Shown here: piece after piece, positions 1-8,379 of the stretch
Position numbering within the stretch: position 1 is the first letter of the stretch
Layout of the letters: each line of letters opens with the position of its first letter
Source: Tropicimonas sp. IMCC34043
GTDB taxonomy: Bacteria; Pseudomonadota; Alphaproteobacteria; Rhodobacterales; Rhodobacteraceae
Assembly: GCF_003390845.1 (NCBI RefSeq)
Contig: NZ_QMEK01000004.1
Location: forward strand, 186,001-250,000
Direction of reading: 5' to 3'
Length of the DNA: 64,000 bases
The notes under the pieces: model-generated
The model's database searches: none
What the model was told of the DNA's origin: nothing
Seen by the model: only the letters and a program-made list of their open reading frames with translations
Translations under genes and position numbers: made by a program

Positions 1-65
1 GGATGACCCCGCGCCAGATCGCCTATGCGCTGAAGAAATACGATATCGAGGTTCGCAAGATCTGA
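1..65 (+). CDS. nifA: C-terminal end of NifA (partial)
   Basis: The first 62 bases read through to a TGA at 63-65 in a frame ending MTPRQIAYALKKYDIEVRKI. This resembles the last helix of the Fis-type DNA-binding domain at the C terminus of NifA, the sigma-54-dependent activator of nif genes, which typically ends LTPRQ(I/V)xYALxKxxIEVK/RK. The ATG at position 3 is an internal codon, not a start. A nifA directly upstream of nifB is a common arrangement in Rhodobacter and its relatives, and the promoter that follows carries a NifA site. Only about 20 residues are visible, so the assignment rests on this short match plus context. Confidence 0.75.
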   Translation, partial: MTPRQIAYALKKYDIEVRKI

Positions 66-90
66 TTTCGGCACGTCTCCCTAGACCTGT

Positions 91-121
91 AAGCGGCCAC
101 CCCGGGTGGCCGCTTTTTTTG
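91..121 (+). terminator. Rho-independent terminator after nifA
   Basis: A GC-rich inverted repeat (AAGCGGCCACCC paired with GGGTGGCCGCTT, 91-115) runs directly into a T tract ending at 120. It lies 26 bases after the nifA stop, so nifA and nifB are separate transcription units. Confidence 0.9.
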
Positions 122-212
122 TCCGGCAGACCGGCATCTGACAATTTGGGGGCTTTGGGCAGGCGGGCGTCACGCCAAGAGTCGCAAAGCCCGCCTTTTC
201 ATGTCGCAGGCT

Positions 213-228
213 TGTACCTTGTCCGACA
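213..228 (+). promoter_or_regulatory. NifA upstream activator site (TGT-N10-ACA)
   Basis: TGTACCTTGTCCGACA matches the NifA binding consensus TGT-N10-ACA exactly. It lies about 42 bases upstream of the sigma-54 -24 element, within the usual range for an upstream activator site. NifA encoded just upstream would bind here. Confidence 0.8.
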
Positions 229-268
229 TTGTCGCGCGGTGAACTCCATTAAATCAAGACGTTAAAAC

Positions 269-285
269 TTGGCACGCTGCTTGCT
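269..285 (+). promoter_or_regulatory. Sigma-54 (-24/-12) promoter of nifB
   Basis: TTGGCACGCTGCTTGCT contains the full RpoN consensus TGGCACG-N4-TTGC. The predicted transcription start is about 10-12 bases downstream, leaving a short leader with a strong AAGGAG ribosome site (309-314) before the nifB ATG at 322. Confidence 0.92.
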
Positions 286-321
286 TGGTTTGTTTCGACC
301 GGACAAAAAGGAGACCGCGCC

Positions 322-1809
322 ATGAGTAGCAACGTGATTTCCCTCGAAGGGTTGGGCGTCGCCTCCCGCGATGAACTGACCAAGGCGATCGAGGCGGAGG
401 GATGTTCCTCGTCCTCCTGCGGATCCTCGGATGCCCCCGAGGACATGGATCCAGCAACCTGGGCCAAAGTGCAGGACCACCCCTGCTATTCCGAAGAGGC
501 GCACCATTACTTCGCCCGGATGCACGTGGCCGTGGCGCCGGCCTGCAACATCCAGTGCAACTACTGCAACCGCAAGTATGACTGCGCCAACGAAAGCCGC
601 CCCGGGGTGGTCAGCGAACGGCTGACGCCCGAACAGGCGGCGCGCAAGGTGATCGCGGTCGCCAACGAGATCCCGCAGCTGTCCGTTCTGGGCATCGCCG
701 GGCCGGGCGACAGCGCCTATGACTGGCGAAAGACCAAAGAGACCTTCAAGCGGGTCGTCGAAAAGCTTCCCGACATCAAGCTGTGTCTCAGCACCAACGG
801 GCTCGCGTTGCCCGATCATGTCGACGAATTGCTCGACATGAACATCGACCACGTGACGCTGACGATCAACATGATCGACCCCGAGGTCGGCACCAAGATC
901 TATCCCTGGATCTTCTGGGACCACAAGCGACGCACCGGCCTCGAGGCCAGCCAGATCCTGCACGAGCGGCAGATGCAATCGCTCGACATGCTGCACGAGC
1001 GCGGGATCCTGGTGAAGGTCAACTCGGTGATGATCCCGGGGATCAACGACAAGCATCTGCTCGAGGTCAACAAGGAGGTGAAGCGCCGCGGCGCCTTCCT
1101 GCACAACATCATGCCGCTGATCTCGGCGCCCGAACATGGCACTGTCTTCGGCCTTGAAGGCCAGCGCGGGCCGAATGCTGCGGAACTGAAAGAGCTGCAG
1201 GATGCCTGTACCGGCGGTGCCAACCTGATGAAGCATTGCCGGCAGTGCCGGGCCGATGCGGTCGGGCTTCTGGGCGAGGACCGGGGTCAGGAATTCACCA
1301 TGGATCTGGTCCCCGAAGAAGTCAGCTATGATCCCGCCAAGCGCGAAGCCTATCGCGACTGGGTGGAGAAGGAACGCGGCGACCGTCGTCAGGCGGCCGA
1401 GATTGCCAAGGCCGAGACCGAGGCCGCCGTCGCCGATGGGGCGCAGGCCCTGCTGGTCGCGGTGGCGACCAAGGGCGGCGGACGGATCAACCAGCACTTC
1501 GGCCATGCGACCGAGTTCCAGATCTTCGAGGTCGATGCCGATGGCGTCCGCTTCGTCACCCACCGGCGTTGCGACAACTACTGCGTCGGCGGCTATGGCG
1601 AGGAGGACAAGCTGGAACTGGTGATCAAGACGCTGGAGGGCATCGACACGATCCTCTGCGCCAAGATCGGCGACTGCCCGAAAGAGGATCTGGCGGCGGC
1701 CGGGATCGAGGCGATCCAGGACTATGCCTTCGACTATATCGAAACCGCGGTCTCGGCCGTCTATCGCGCCCGCATGGGTCTGCCGGCCATGCCGGCCGAA
1801 ACCGCCTGA
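322..1809 (+). CDS. nifB: NifB, FeMo-cofactor (NifB-co) synthase
   Basis: NifB is a radical-SAM enzyme that fuses [4Fe-4S] clusters and inserts a carbide to make NifB-co, the precursor of the nitrogenase cofactor. The 495-aa protein has the radical-SAM triad C75-x3-C79-x2-C82, preceded by a Cys/Ser-rich N terminus. The radical-SAM barrel runs to about residue 350, and a C-terminal NifX/NafY-like domain (about 375-490) probably holds NifB-co. This is the long, NifX-fused form usual in proteobacteria. The ATG follows an AAGGAG site and a sigma-54 promoter. It is the first gene of a tightly packed nif operon running to about 4182. Confidence 0.97.
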   Translation: MSSNVISLEGLGVASRDELTKAIEAEGCSSSSCGSSDAPEDMDPATWAKVQDHPCYSEEAHHYFARMHVAVAPACNIQCNYCNRKYDCANESRPGVVSERLTPEQAARKVIAVANEIPQLSVLGIAGPGDSAYDWRKTKETFKRVVEKLPDIKLCLSTNGLALPDHVDELLDMNIDHVTLTINMIDPEVGTKIYPWIFWDHKRRTGLEASQILHERQMQSLDMLHERGILVKVNSVMIPGINDKHLLEVNKEVKRRGAFLHNIMPLISAPEHGTVFGLEGQRGPNAAELKELQDACTGGANLMKHCRQCRADAVGLLGEDRGQEFTMDLVPEEVSYDPAKREAYRDWVEKERGDRRQAAEIAKAETEAAVADGAQALLVAVATKGGGRINQHFGHATEFQIFEVDADGVRFVTHRRCDNYCVGGYGEEDKLELVIKTLEGIDTILCAKIGDCPKEDLAAAGIEAIQDYAFDYIETAVSAVYRARMGLPAMPAETA

Positions 1810-1833
1810 TCGCGTCAAAGGAAAGGAACGGCC

Positions 1834-2028
1834 ATGGCCTATCAGATCGTGCAAGCCAGTTGCACCGTGTGCGGCGCCTGCGAGTTCGAATGCCCGAACG
1901 CAGCGATCAGTTTCCAGAGCGATACCTACATCATCGACCCGGATCTGTGCACCGAATGCAAGGGCAACTTCGACACGCCGCAATGCGCCGCGGTGTGCCC
2001 GGTGCCCGACACCTGCATTCCGGCCTGA
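1834..2028 (+). CDS. fdxN: nif-associated 2[4Fe-4S] ferredoxin
   Basis: This 64-aa bacterial-type ferredoxin has one cluster motif C10-x2-C13-x2-C16-x3-C20 and a second C39-x2-C42-x8-C51-x3-C55 with the expanded spacing typical of nif-linked ferredoxins; C61 is extra. Such ferredoxins beside nifB are thought to supply electrons or clusters for cofactor assembly. It lies 24 bases after nifB behind an AAAGGAAAGG ribosome site and 6 bases before the LRV gene, so co-translation is likely. The family is clear; the symbol fdxN is by position and type. Confidence 0.85.
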   Translation: MAYQIVQASCTVCGACEFECPNAAISFQSDTYIIDPDLCTECKGNFDTPQCAAVCPVPDTCIPA

Positions 2029-2034
2029 GCCGGG

Positions 2035-2790
2035 ATGCGTGAAGGTCCTGCTCCTGTGGACTGGCAGGGGGCGCCGATCGACTGCGCCGCCTGCCGGTTT
2101 CGTTCCAGGCTGGACCAGGGACATTGCGGGCAGGGATGGGCCTGCGTCCACGACCGCTATGCCAAGCGGATCGAGCGGTTCTTTCTGCTCAATCCGGACC
2201 TCGCCGACGATTGCCTTTCGATGCCCTATTTCGAGACCCGGATGAACGCGGCGCGGGTGGCGACGCTGTTCCGGCTGCCAAGGCTTCTGACCGACCCCGA
2301 TGCCGGGGTGCGGGCGATGGCGATCCTGCGGTTGCCGGCCGCGCATGCCGAACGCCGGATCAAGGACCCGGACCGCCGGGTGCGGATCGCGGTCGCCCAC
2401 CGGATGCGGCCTGACGCGCTGTTGCCGTTGATGGAGGACCCGGATTCCTATGTCCGCTCGATCGTCGCGCGGCGGGCCGACCCCGGGGCGCTTCCGGTGA
2501 TGCTGGGCGATGCCGACCCCGAGATCCGCCGCATCGTGGCGCGCCGGATCGGCGAGGCCTGGCTTGACCGGCTGCGCAGCGATCCCGACCCGTTGGTGCG
2601 CCGCGAGGCCGCCGGCCGCCGGCCGGGGCTGTTTGTCGCCGACACCGACATTCGGGTCCGCCATGTGGTGGCCGAGCAGGGCAGGCTCGAGGATGTGACG
2701 CCTCTTCTGGACGACCCCGAGGACATCATTCGCGAGACCGCGGCAGCGCGGCTTGCCCAATTGAAGGAATCTGCCGATGTCGACCGATGA
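2035..2790 (+). CDS. Nif-associated LRV (leucine-rich repeat variant) Fe-S protein
   Basis: The 251-aa protein has an N-terminal cysteine set (C17, C20, C31, C37) followed from about residue 70 by repeats of roughly 24 residues, such as LLxDPDxxVRxxxxxR. This is the architecture of the Azotobacter LRV protein, in which a 4Fe-4S module caps a right-handed stack of alternating alpha and 3-10 helices. Such genes recur next to nifB/nifZ, but their role is not established. It starts 6 bases after the ferredoxin and its last 14 bases overlap nifZ, so translation is coupled. No signal peptide is seen, so it is probably cytoplasmic. Confidence 0.85.
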   Translation: MREGPAPVDWQGAPIDCAACRFRSRLDQGHCGQGWACVHDRYAKRIERFFLLNPDLADDCLSMPYFETRMNAARVATLFRLPRLLTDPDAGVRAMAILRLPAAHAERRIKDPDRRVRIAVAHRMRPDALLPLMEDPDSYVRSIVARRADPGALPVMLGDADPEIRRIVARRIGEAWLDRLRSDPDPLVRREAAGRRPGLFVADTDIRVRHVVAEQGRLEDVTPLLDDPEDIIRETAAARLAQLKESADVDR

Positions 2791-3133
2791 CCGCGAGATC
2801 GAGGTCTACCGCGCCCCGCGCTACATGCCCGGCGACAAGGTGGTCTCGAAGCGAAGCATCAAGAACGACGGCACCATGGCGGGCCGCGAGATCGGCGAAG
2901 TCGTCGTGAAGAAGGGCGATGTCGGCTATGTCCGCGACATCGGCGTCTTCCTGCAGCAGTTCTATATCTATTCGGTGGATTTCGTGGCGCGCGCCAACAT
3001 CGTCGGGATGCGCGAGCGCGAGTTGGTGCCGGACGAGACAAACGTCCGGGTGGGCTCCGCGCTGGCCGGCGAAACCCGGCTTCAGTCCCATATCGTGACC
3101 CGGCAAACCCTGGCTCAGAAGGAGACAATTTGA
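2777..3133 (+). CDS. nifZ: NifZ, nitrogenase P-cluster maturation protein
   Basis: This 118-aa protein carries the NifZ core: a small SH3-like beta fold with PRYMPGDKVVSKRSIKNDGT near the N terminus, then GEVVVKKGDVGYVRDIGVFLQQFYIY. NifZ helps form the second P-cluster of the MoFe protein. It is a little longer than the shortest NifZ proteins because of a C-terminal tail. The start overlaps the LRV gene by 14 bases and the stop overlaps the nifT ATG by one base (TGATG). Confidence 0.93.
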   Translation: MSTDDREIEVYRAPRYMPGDKVVSKRSIKNDGTMAGREIGEVVVKKGDVGYVRDIGVFLQQFYIYSVDFVARANIVGMRERELVPDETNVRVGSALAGETRLQSHIVTRQTLAQKETI

Positions 3134-3348
3134 TGAAGGTGATCATTCGCGACACGCCCAAGGGGATGGAGGCGTATGTGGCCAAGAAGGACCTCGAGGA
3201 AATCATCGTCGAAATGGAAAAACCCGACCTGTGGGGCGGCTGGGCGAAGCTGGCCAATGGCTGGGTCTTTGCCATGCCCGCATTCGATGTGCCGCCGAAG
3301 CTGCCGATCACGGTCGAAGCGACGCGCCTTTCTGCGGCGGAGGATTGA
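3133..3348 (+). CDS. nifT: NifT/FixU family protein
   Basis: This 71-aa protein begins MKVIIRDTPKGMEAYVAKKDLEE and contains WGGWAKLANGW, as expected for the NifT/FixU family. Members usually follow nifZ or fixX, and disruption generally gives little phenotype, so the exact role is unknown. The ATG at 3133 is preferred to the in-frame TTG at 3130 because it gives a TGATG junction with nifZ and has GGAGA 5-10 bases upstream. Confidence 0.92.
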   Translation: MKVIIRDTPKGMEAYVAKKDLEEIIVEMEKPDLWGGWAKLANGWVFAMPAFDVPPKLPITVEATRLSAAED

Positions 3349-3351
3349 GCC

Positions 3352-4182
3352 ATGAGCGATCTGGATATTCTTGACGACGTGCTGGGCGAAGTCTCGAACG
3401 GCGCCCGCATCCCCTATCTCGGCGCAGAGGTCGCGGCGCTGTCGGGCGGGCTTGCCCCGACCACGCCCAATGCGCTTTGCGCCAGGATCGAGGCCGAGGT
3501 GCGGGTGCCGCGGCGCGCCAGCGGCAACCTGTGGTCGGCCGCGCAATATGTCGAAAGCCGCAAGTTCCGCGCGACGCTGAACACGATCGTCGAGCGTGCC
3601 TTTGCGGTCGAGGACGGCGGGCCGAACCCGATCCACGACTGGCTGGCGCGGGTGCGCCCGCCGATGGTGGTGGATGCCTGGTACGACGACGGGTTGCTGA
3701 ACGCGTTCTCGGGGCCGGACAACTGGGGCTGGGTACAGGGTGTCAGCCGCAACGGCGAGTGGACGCTGATCTGGACCCGGGCCTATGATTCCAGGGGCGA
3801 GGAAGTGGACGAGGCGCGATCCGACTGGCCGACGCTGATCTACAAGCCCCACGGGCTGGCGCGCAAAGGGTCGAGCTTTCTGATTTCGGACAGCGACTAT
3901 GTCGAGGTTCTGACCGAGATCGACATTCAGACCCCGATCCCCGAGGAGGTGCGCCGCCGTCGCACCGGGCGGCCCTTCCTGTTCCTCGGCTGCCGGTTCG
4001 ACGATCAGATGCTGCGGATCTTTGCCCGTCAGATCGCCAAGCGTTCGGCCGAAAACCACGTCGCGGTGATCGAGGGTGACCTCACCCGGATGGAACGCAA
4101 GTTCCTTGACGAAATGGGGATCCGCCGGATCGACCTGCCGCTCTCGGCGGTGGCAGACCATCTGATGGTGCCCGAGGGCTGA
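3352..4182 (+). CDS. SIR2-like (SIR2_2 type) protein at the end of the nif operon
   Basis: The 276-aa protein shows the landmarks of SIR2-like NAD-binding domains: IPYLGAEVA near residue 20 (in place of the usual GAG), WYDDGLLNAF around 110 (where TNYD-type motifs lie), YKPHG around 164-168 with H167 in the position of the catalytic histidine, and PFLFLGCRFDDQMLR around 208-221, typical of the domain's end. It starts 3 bases after nifT and is followed by a terminator, so it belongs to the nif operon. SIR2-like domains bind or break down NAD. Here the role could touch nitrogenase regulation, but no function is established and the activity is inferred only from motifs. Confidence 0.7.
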   Translation: MSDLDILDDVLGEVSNGARIPYLGAEVAALSGGLAPTTPNALCARIEAEVRVPRRASGNLWSAAQYVESRKFRATLNTIVERAFAVEDGGPNPIHDWLARVRPPMVVDAWYDDGLLNAFSGPDNWGWVQGVSRNGEWTLIWTRAYDSRGEEVDEARSDWPTLIYKPHGLARKGSSFLISDSDYVEVLTEIDIQTPIPEEVRRRRTGRPFLFLGCRFDDQMLRIFARQIAKRSAENHVAVIEGDLTRMERKFLDEMGIRRIDLPLSAVADHLMVPEG

Positions 4183-4200
4183 TTGGCCCAAGGCAGACTG

Positions 4201-4237
4201 AAAACGCCCGGGCGCCGTTTCGGTGCCCGGGCGTTTT
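4201..4237. terminator. Bidirectional terminator between nif operon and minus-strand genes
   Basis: AAAACGCCCGGGC (4201-4213) pairs with GCCCGGGCGTTTT (4225-4237). The A and T tracts on either side let it act on both strands. It closes the nif operon and the convergent small gene that ends at 4258. Confidence 0.9.
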
Positions 4238-4257
4238 GTCGTTCAATCGCAGCCGTT

Positions 4258-4422
4258 TCAGTTCTGGCGCGACCACCAGACCAGAGTCGCCACCGCCAGC
4301 ACGGCGATTGCCGCCACGCCAGCCATTTCCAGCCAGTGGGGATGGAGATGCGGAATGCCGGCATCGTGGGCGGCCGCGGGCATTGCGGCAAAGATGGCGG
4401 GCAGGGCGGCGAGTTTCTTCAT
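4258..4422 (-). CDS. Small secreted or single-pass membrane peptide (54 aa)
   Basis: This short minus-strand gene reads MKKLAALPAIFAAMPAAAHD, then a His-rich segment AGIPHLHPHW, then one hydrophobic helix EMAGVAAIAVLAVATLVWW and SRQN. The N terminus looks like a Sec signal peptide cleaved after AAA-H. A GGAG sits about 9 bases before the ATG and a terminator follows the stop. The signal-HxHPHW-TM arrangement recalls short metal-related membrane proteins, but I do not recognise a family. It lies downstream of the di-haem cytochrome gene in the same direction, with a 125-base gap. Confidence 0.6.
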   Translation of the reverse strand: MKKLAALPAIFAAMPAAAHDAGIPHLHPHWLEMAGVAAIAVLAVATLVWWSRQN

Positions 4423-4547
4423 CGGGCAGGCTCCGTTCGGCAGGAAGGGTCAGGGGCTCGGGTGGGCGACCGCCGGCAGCGGCCTTCCCCTTGTTCGTAC
4501 ATCCACTTGTGGGCCGATGCCAAGAGAGGCGCGGCGTTTTCCCGGCG

Positions 4548-6197
4548 TCACCAGTTTGCCGCACGCAGCGGATCGGTCAGGCCCGTGGGCTCGTCCTGTT
4601 CGACCTCGCGGTGGACATTCCGGGCGGGGCTTGCCACCGCATCGCGGCCCTTCTCGAAGCTCTGTTCCAGCACGACCTCGCGATAGGCCTTGTTGAGCGT
4701 GCGGGCACGTTCGGCCGAGGGGAACAGCGCCACCGTCACATCCGCCTCGAGTGCCCGGGCAAAGGCCGGGTCAAGCGTGCCGTCGGCGTCGAAGGCGCGC
4801 GCGATGATCTCGTGATTGTTGCGGAACTCGTCGCCCGCGCCGTTCTGCAGCAGATAATACAGGATCTCGCCGTTGCCGTCGGTACGGACCGGATCTGGCG
4901 TGCCCTGAAGCCCCTTTTGCGTCCAGTGATACCAGCCGCGGGCATGGGCGGTGTCCGCGGCGAGTTTGCGCGGAAAGGCAAAGGCCGCGTCGTCGGTCAC
5001 GCCGATGCTGCCATGGCAGCCCATGCAGAACACGGTTTCCTCGAAGGTCTGCGGCCGCAGATCGCCCTGCGCATCCTCGATGAACGCCTGATAGCGCCAG
5101 CCCGTGCCATTGCCGATGCCGGTTTCAAGATTGCCGAAGAACTGCTTGGTCCGGTCGGGGAAATCCGCGTCCTCCTTGATCTCTGCGAGCGCCCAATCCT
5201 CGAGGTTGGCATAGGTCCGCCAGCTGGTCTTGCGGGCGTAACGGACCTCCTTGATGCGGGGGGCCATGGCGATGTCCCCGGCGGCGACGTCGATGTAGCG
5301 CACCGTATGCAGGAACTCGGTGCCAAGCGGGAAGAGGCCGGCGGCCAGCGGGGCGTCGCCAGCGGCCTGCGCATCCTTTGCGGCGCCGACATAGGACATG
5401 TTGCGGCCCTGCTTCGGGGCCCAGTCGAAGGCGACGTGATCGGCGGTGCCGAGCGTGCCGTCCTTGTCGAGATCGACGCCATAGACCGTTTCATCGACCG
5501 GGTCGATTGCCACGTCGCTGCGGCGGATCAATGCCTCGGTGATCGCAAGGTTCAGCTTGTAGGCCTCGGCGTCAGGGCGGCCATCCGCGGTGGTGCGATA
5601 GATCTCGGGCAGGCGGATCAGCACGTCGTCGGTCGAACCGTTGGCCGGCCAGAAGGTCGAGGGCAGCGGCATGTAGGCGAAGGCGCGCCAGCCCGTGGGG
5701 GTGCCGTCGGGCGCGTGGTCAAAACCGGCGTCATCGAAGGCGAAATAGGCATCGGGCACATAGCCCGCCCAGGCGCCGTCCTTGTCGTAATCCCAATCGG
5801 CGGGCAGGTCGGCCAGCTTGCGCGCCAGCGTGATCGTACCGTCGGCGTCGAAATAGTTGTCGCCTTCGACATAGGCGTCGATCTCGGCATCCGAAACGGC
5901 GGCAATCGCCGCGGTGCGGTCGACGAAAAGGTTGGTCCAGGGGTTCTTCAGCGCCGGGCCCGGGAAGGCATAGGACTGCTGCAGGTCCGGGTCGTTGACA
6001 TAGTTCGGCACGCGCGCGCGGACATGGCAGGTAAAGCAGGGGTTCTCGACCTTGCCGGTCGCCGCATTCTGCGTGTCGGTATAGCATTGCGGCGGGATAT
6101 AGGCGGTCGTGTTTCGCAGAACCTTCGATGTCAGGTCCTGCGCCATGCCGGGGCCGGCGGCCAGAATCACGGTCAGGGCGGTCAGGGTGGATCGCAT
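4548..6197 (-). CDS. Periplasmic di-haem cytochrome c-like protein
   Basis: The 549-aa protein starts with a Sec signal peptide ending GMAQ-D. It has two CxxCH haem-attachment motifs, C54FTCH58 near the N terminus and CMGCH near residue 390, so it should be a periplasmic c-type cytochrome. The region between them is rich in Asp/Gly (for example DKDG, DADGT), which may bind calcium. I do not recognise a named enzyme family; part of the size resembles large di-haem oxidoreductase-like proteins. It lies directly downstream of the PhoX-like gene on the same strand with a hairpin between them, so partial read-through is possible. Confidence 0.75.
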   Translation of the reverse strand: MRSTLTALTVILAAGPGMAQDLTSKVLRNTTAYIPPQCYTDTQNAATGKVENPCFTCHVRARVPNYVNDPDLQQSYAFPGPALKNPWTNLFVDRTAAIAAVSDAEIDAYVEGDNYFDADGTITLARKLADLPADWDYDKDGAWAGYVPDAYFAFDDAGFDHAPDGTPTGWRAFAYMPLPSTFWPANGSTDDVLIRLPEIYRTTADGRPDAEAYKLNLAITEALIRRSDVAIDPVDETVYGVDLDKDGTLGTADHVAFDWAPKQGRNMSYVGAAKDAQAAGDAPLAAGLFPLGTEFLHTVRYIDVAAGDIAMAPRIKEVRYARKTSWRTYANLEDWALAEIKEDADFPDRTKQFFGNLETGIGNGTGWRYQAFIEDAQGDLRPQTFEETVFCMGCHGSIGVTDDAAFAFPRKLAADTAHARGWYHWTQKGLQGTPDPVRTDGNGEILYYLLQNGAGDEFRNNHEIIARAFDADGTLDPAFARALEADVTVALFPSAERARTLNKAYREVVLEQSFEKGRDAVASPARNVHREVEQDEPTGLTDPLRAANW

Positions 6198-6222
6198 GTT
6201 CAGCGCCTCGGTTCTTCTCTAC

Positions 6223-6260
6223 GGAAAAGAGAGGCGCCGCGGCGCCTCTCCCGAATTTTC
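6223..6260 (-). terminator. Hairpin terminator downstream of the PhoX-like gene
   Basis: GAGAGGCGCC (6229-6238) pairs with GGCGCCTCTC (6241-6250). On the minus strand the stem is followed by TTTTCC. It lies between the PhoX-like gene and the cytochrome gene and could reduce expression of the latter. Confidence 0.7.
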
Positions 6261-6275
6261 CTTGGGCTTGAAGGC

Positions 6276-8045
6276 TTATTCAGCAATGGCCTTCATCGGG
6301 CCGATGTAGCCGACATAGGCCATGGCGTCGGTCGGATCCGCCAGCTTGTCTTCGTCGGACTCGCCATAGGGGTGCTGCACCACGGCGATGATATAAGACC
6401 AGCCGTTGATGTTCGGGTAGAAATAGGGCGAGGTGGTTTCCGAACCGTAGGGGGTCGACAGAACCCGGGTCAGGCCGCCCGTCTCCATGTCATAGGCCCA
6501 GATCACGTCGTTCTGGTGGCCCGAACCGGTGTCCTCGCCGATGATCAGCGTGCGGGTGCCGGTCAGGAAGGTGACGTTGTCGGGGTTTGCGATCCCGTCG
6601 ATGTCACAGGTGTTGCCCGCCATCTCCGAATTCTCGGGGTAGTCGGTCGGGATGCCGGCGACGAGGCCCTTGACCGATTTGGCCACATAGTCGGACTTCA
6701 TGTCGGCATCGGCCGCGAGGTCGAACTCATAGACAGCGCCGCATTCGTTGACGGTCAGCTGGACGTCGTCCGGGCCACCCTTGTCCTGCTTGCTGCCCTT
6801 GGCCATGCCCTTGGCAACTTCCGACATCGAGACGAACAGCTTGTTCGTGGCCGGGTCGAAGGTGATGCCTTCTTCCTTGCGCAGCTCGGTCGTCGCGCCC
6901 TTGATGGCGGCATAACGGCGGGTTTCAAGCCGCGAGGCAGCCATGTCCATGCCGTCCTTGACCTTCAGGCATTCCTGACCGGCCGAGGTGTTGATCGAGG
7001 TGAAGCCTGCGGCGCAGCTGCCGTCTTCGCCCGGCGCAACCGCGTCGAAGATGTCGGCGAAGGCCGGCTTGCTTTCGACGATCTTGCGGATCTCGTCGGA
7101 GGTGGCATGGCCCAGGTTGACCCAGGTCAGGTCGGCCGCACCGGCGCCGTCGCCCGAGGTCTGGTGCCACTTTTCGGCATAGAGCGTGCCGGCGTCGAGG
7201 TTGCCGGCCTCATCGGCCACGAACATGTAGAAGCCGACGTTGGTGCCGTCATCCGACATGTAGACGGTCTTCTGGTCGGGCATGACGTAGCCGAGCTCGA
7301 AGGCCATGCGGCCGGCGGCGAGGTGCTGTTTCACCGTGTCCTTGCCATCGGCGCTGACGGCAACTTCGGTCAGCCAGCCGTAATGGTAGGGATTGAAGAC
7401 GTCGCGGAACTGTTCGAGCGTCATGGTGTCCGGATCGACGCCGAAGAAGCGGGCCATGGGCTTGAAGTAATCGTCGATGTCGTCCAGCGATGCGGCCTCG
7501 AAGACCGAGCGCGCGTCGGGCTCATATTCTTCCGAGCCGAGGTGCGTGCCCCAGGGGGTCACGGACCCCGCGCAGGGAACCCAGAGGCCGCCGAACTCGG
7601 AAAAGTCTACCGGGCGGGTCGAGATCGGGGTCAACATGCCGGTGTCGGCATCCTGGCTGAGTTCGGAGAGGTACATCGCACCGGGGCGCGATTCAAAATG
7701 GGTGACCGAGAACAGCTTGTCGCCGACGGGCAGCAGCGAGGTGAAGTCGGCATCGACGGAAATATGCACCGAGCCGTCCGCGTTGGTGACCGGAAGGCCG
7801 TTCTGATCGACCAGCTCCGCAAACACGTTGCCACCGATCTTGTCGCCGCTGCGGGCGAGGATGTGATAGCCGGTCTCGTTGGTGACGCCGCCATAGGTGA
7901 CGGACGGCGTGGCCAGCACCTGGCGTTTCATCGCGTCGGTATTGGCGAAGGGGACCGGGGTGAATTCGATGGTTTGGGCACAGGCAGCACCCAGCGAGCC
8001 GACGACAGCGGTCGTGGCCAGCAGCGCAATTTTCGTGGAGATCAT
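6276..8045 (-). CDS. PhoX-family (DUF839) phosphatase-like protein
   Basis: The 589-aa secreted protein resembles the PhoX/DUF839 group of large Ca/Fe-dependent alkaline phosphatases and their relatives. Segments such as GLWVPCAGSVTPWGTHLGSEEYEPD, KQHLAAGRMAFELGYVMPDQKTVYMSDDG and DNVTFLTGTRTLIIGEDTGSGHQNDVIWAYD fit the family's propeller and metal-site pattern. The chosen ATG gives a Sec-type signal peptide (about residues 1-24, ending CAQT); classical PhoX proteins use a twin-arginine signal, which is absent here. The open frame extends 117 codons upstream, but that stretch lacks coding character. Substrate is not predictable from sequence alone. Confidence 0.8.
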   Translation of the reverse strand: MISTKIALLATTAVVGSLGAACAQTIEFTPVPFANTDAMKRQVLATPSVTYGGVTNETGYHILARSGDKIGGNVFAELVDQNGLPVTNADGSVHISVDADFTSLLPVGDKLFSVTHFESRPGAMYLSELSQDADTGMLTPISTRPVDFSEFGGLWVPCAGSVTPWGTHLGSEEYEPDARSVFEAASLDDIDDYFKPMARFFGVDPDTMTLEQFRDVFNPYHYGWLTEVAVSADGKDTVKQHLAAGRMAFELGYVMPDQKTVYMSDDGTNVGFYMFVADEAGNLDAGTLYAEKWHQTSGDGAGAADLTWVNLGHATSDEIRKIVESKPAFADIFDAVAPGEDGSCAAGFTSINTSAGQECLKVKDGMDMAASRLETRRYAAIKGATTELRKEEGITFDPATNKLFVSMSEVAKGMAKGSKQDKGGPDDVQLTVNECGAVYEFDLAADADMKSDYVAKSVKGLVAGIPTDYPENSEMAGNTCDIDGIANPDNVTFLTGTRTLIIGEDTGSGHQNDVIWAYDMETGGLTRVLSTPYGSETTSPYFYPNINGWSYIIAVVQHPYGESDEDKLADPTDAMAYVGYIGPMKAIAE

Positions 8046-8379
8046 GAGACACCTCGTGAGTAGTCGTAACCGATACTGACCCGGAACGTCGATTCGCTCC
8101 AGATTGTCGGCATAGGCCCCGGCTACTCCGGCTATGCGACAGGCATGTGACCATTCAAAAATCATGGTACTATCAGAAATCATGAGTATTTTCATCTGGT
8201 TTTCGGGTGTGTCACCCTCTGTTTTCTCCCCCGACCCCTGCGCGCAGGGCGGGCGGGCCACCGGGGCGCGAAGGACCTGGAACGTCCGGAAAGGGCCCGA
8301 TGCGGGACCGCCGGGTGACCGGCCGCGGACCAGCCCCCCGGCGCGATGCGCCCTGCTTGGGGCGGCCCTGGTCAAGGCG

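Noticed and set aside
4236-8063. A 1275-codon open frame on the plus strand across the cytochrome and PhoX-like genes
   Set aside because: It is antisense to two genes with signal peptides and family motifs; long antisense frames are expected at this GC bias.
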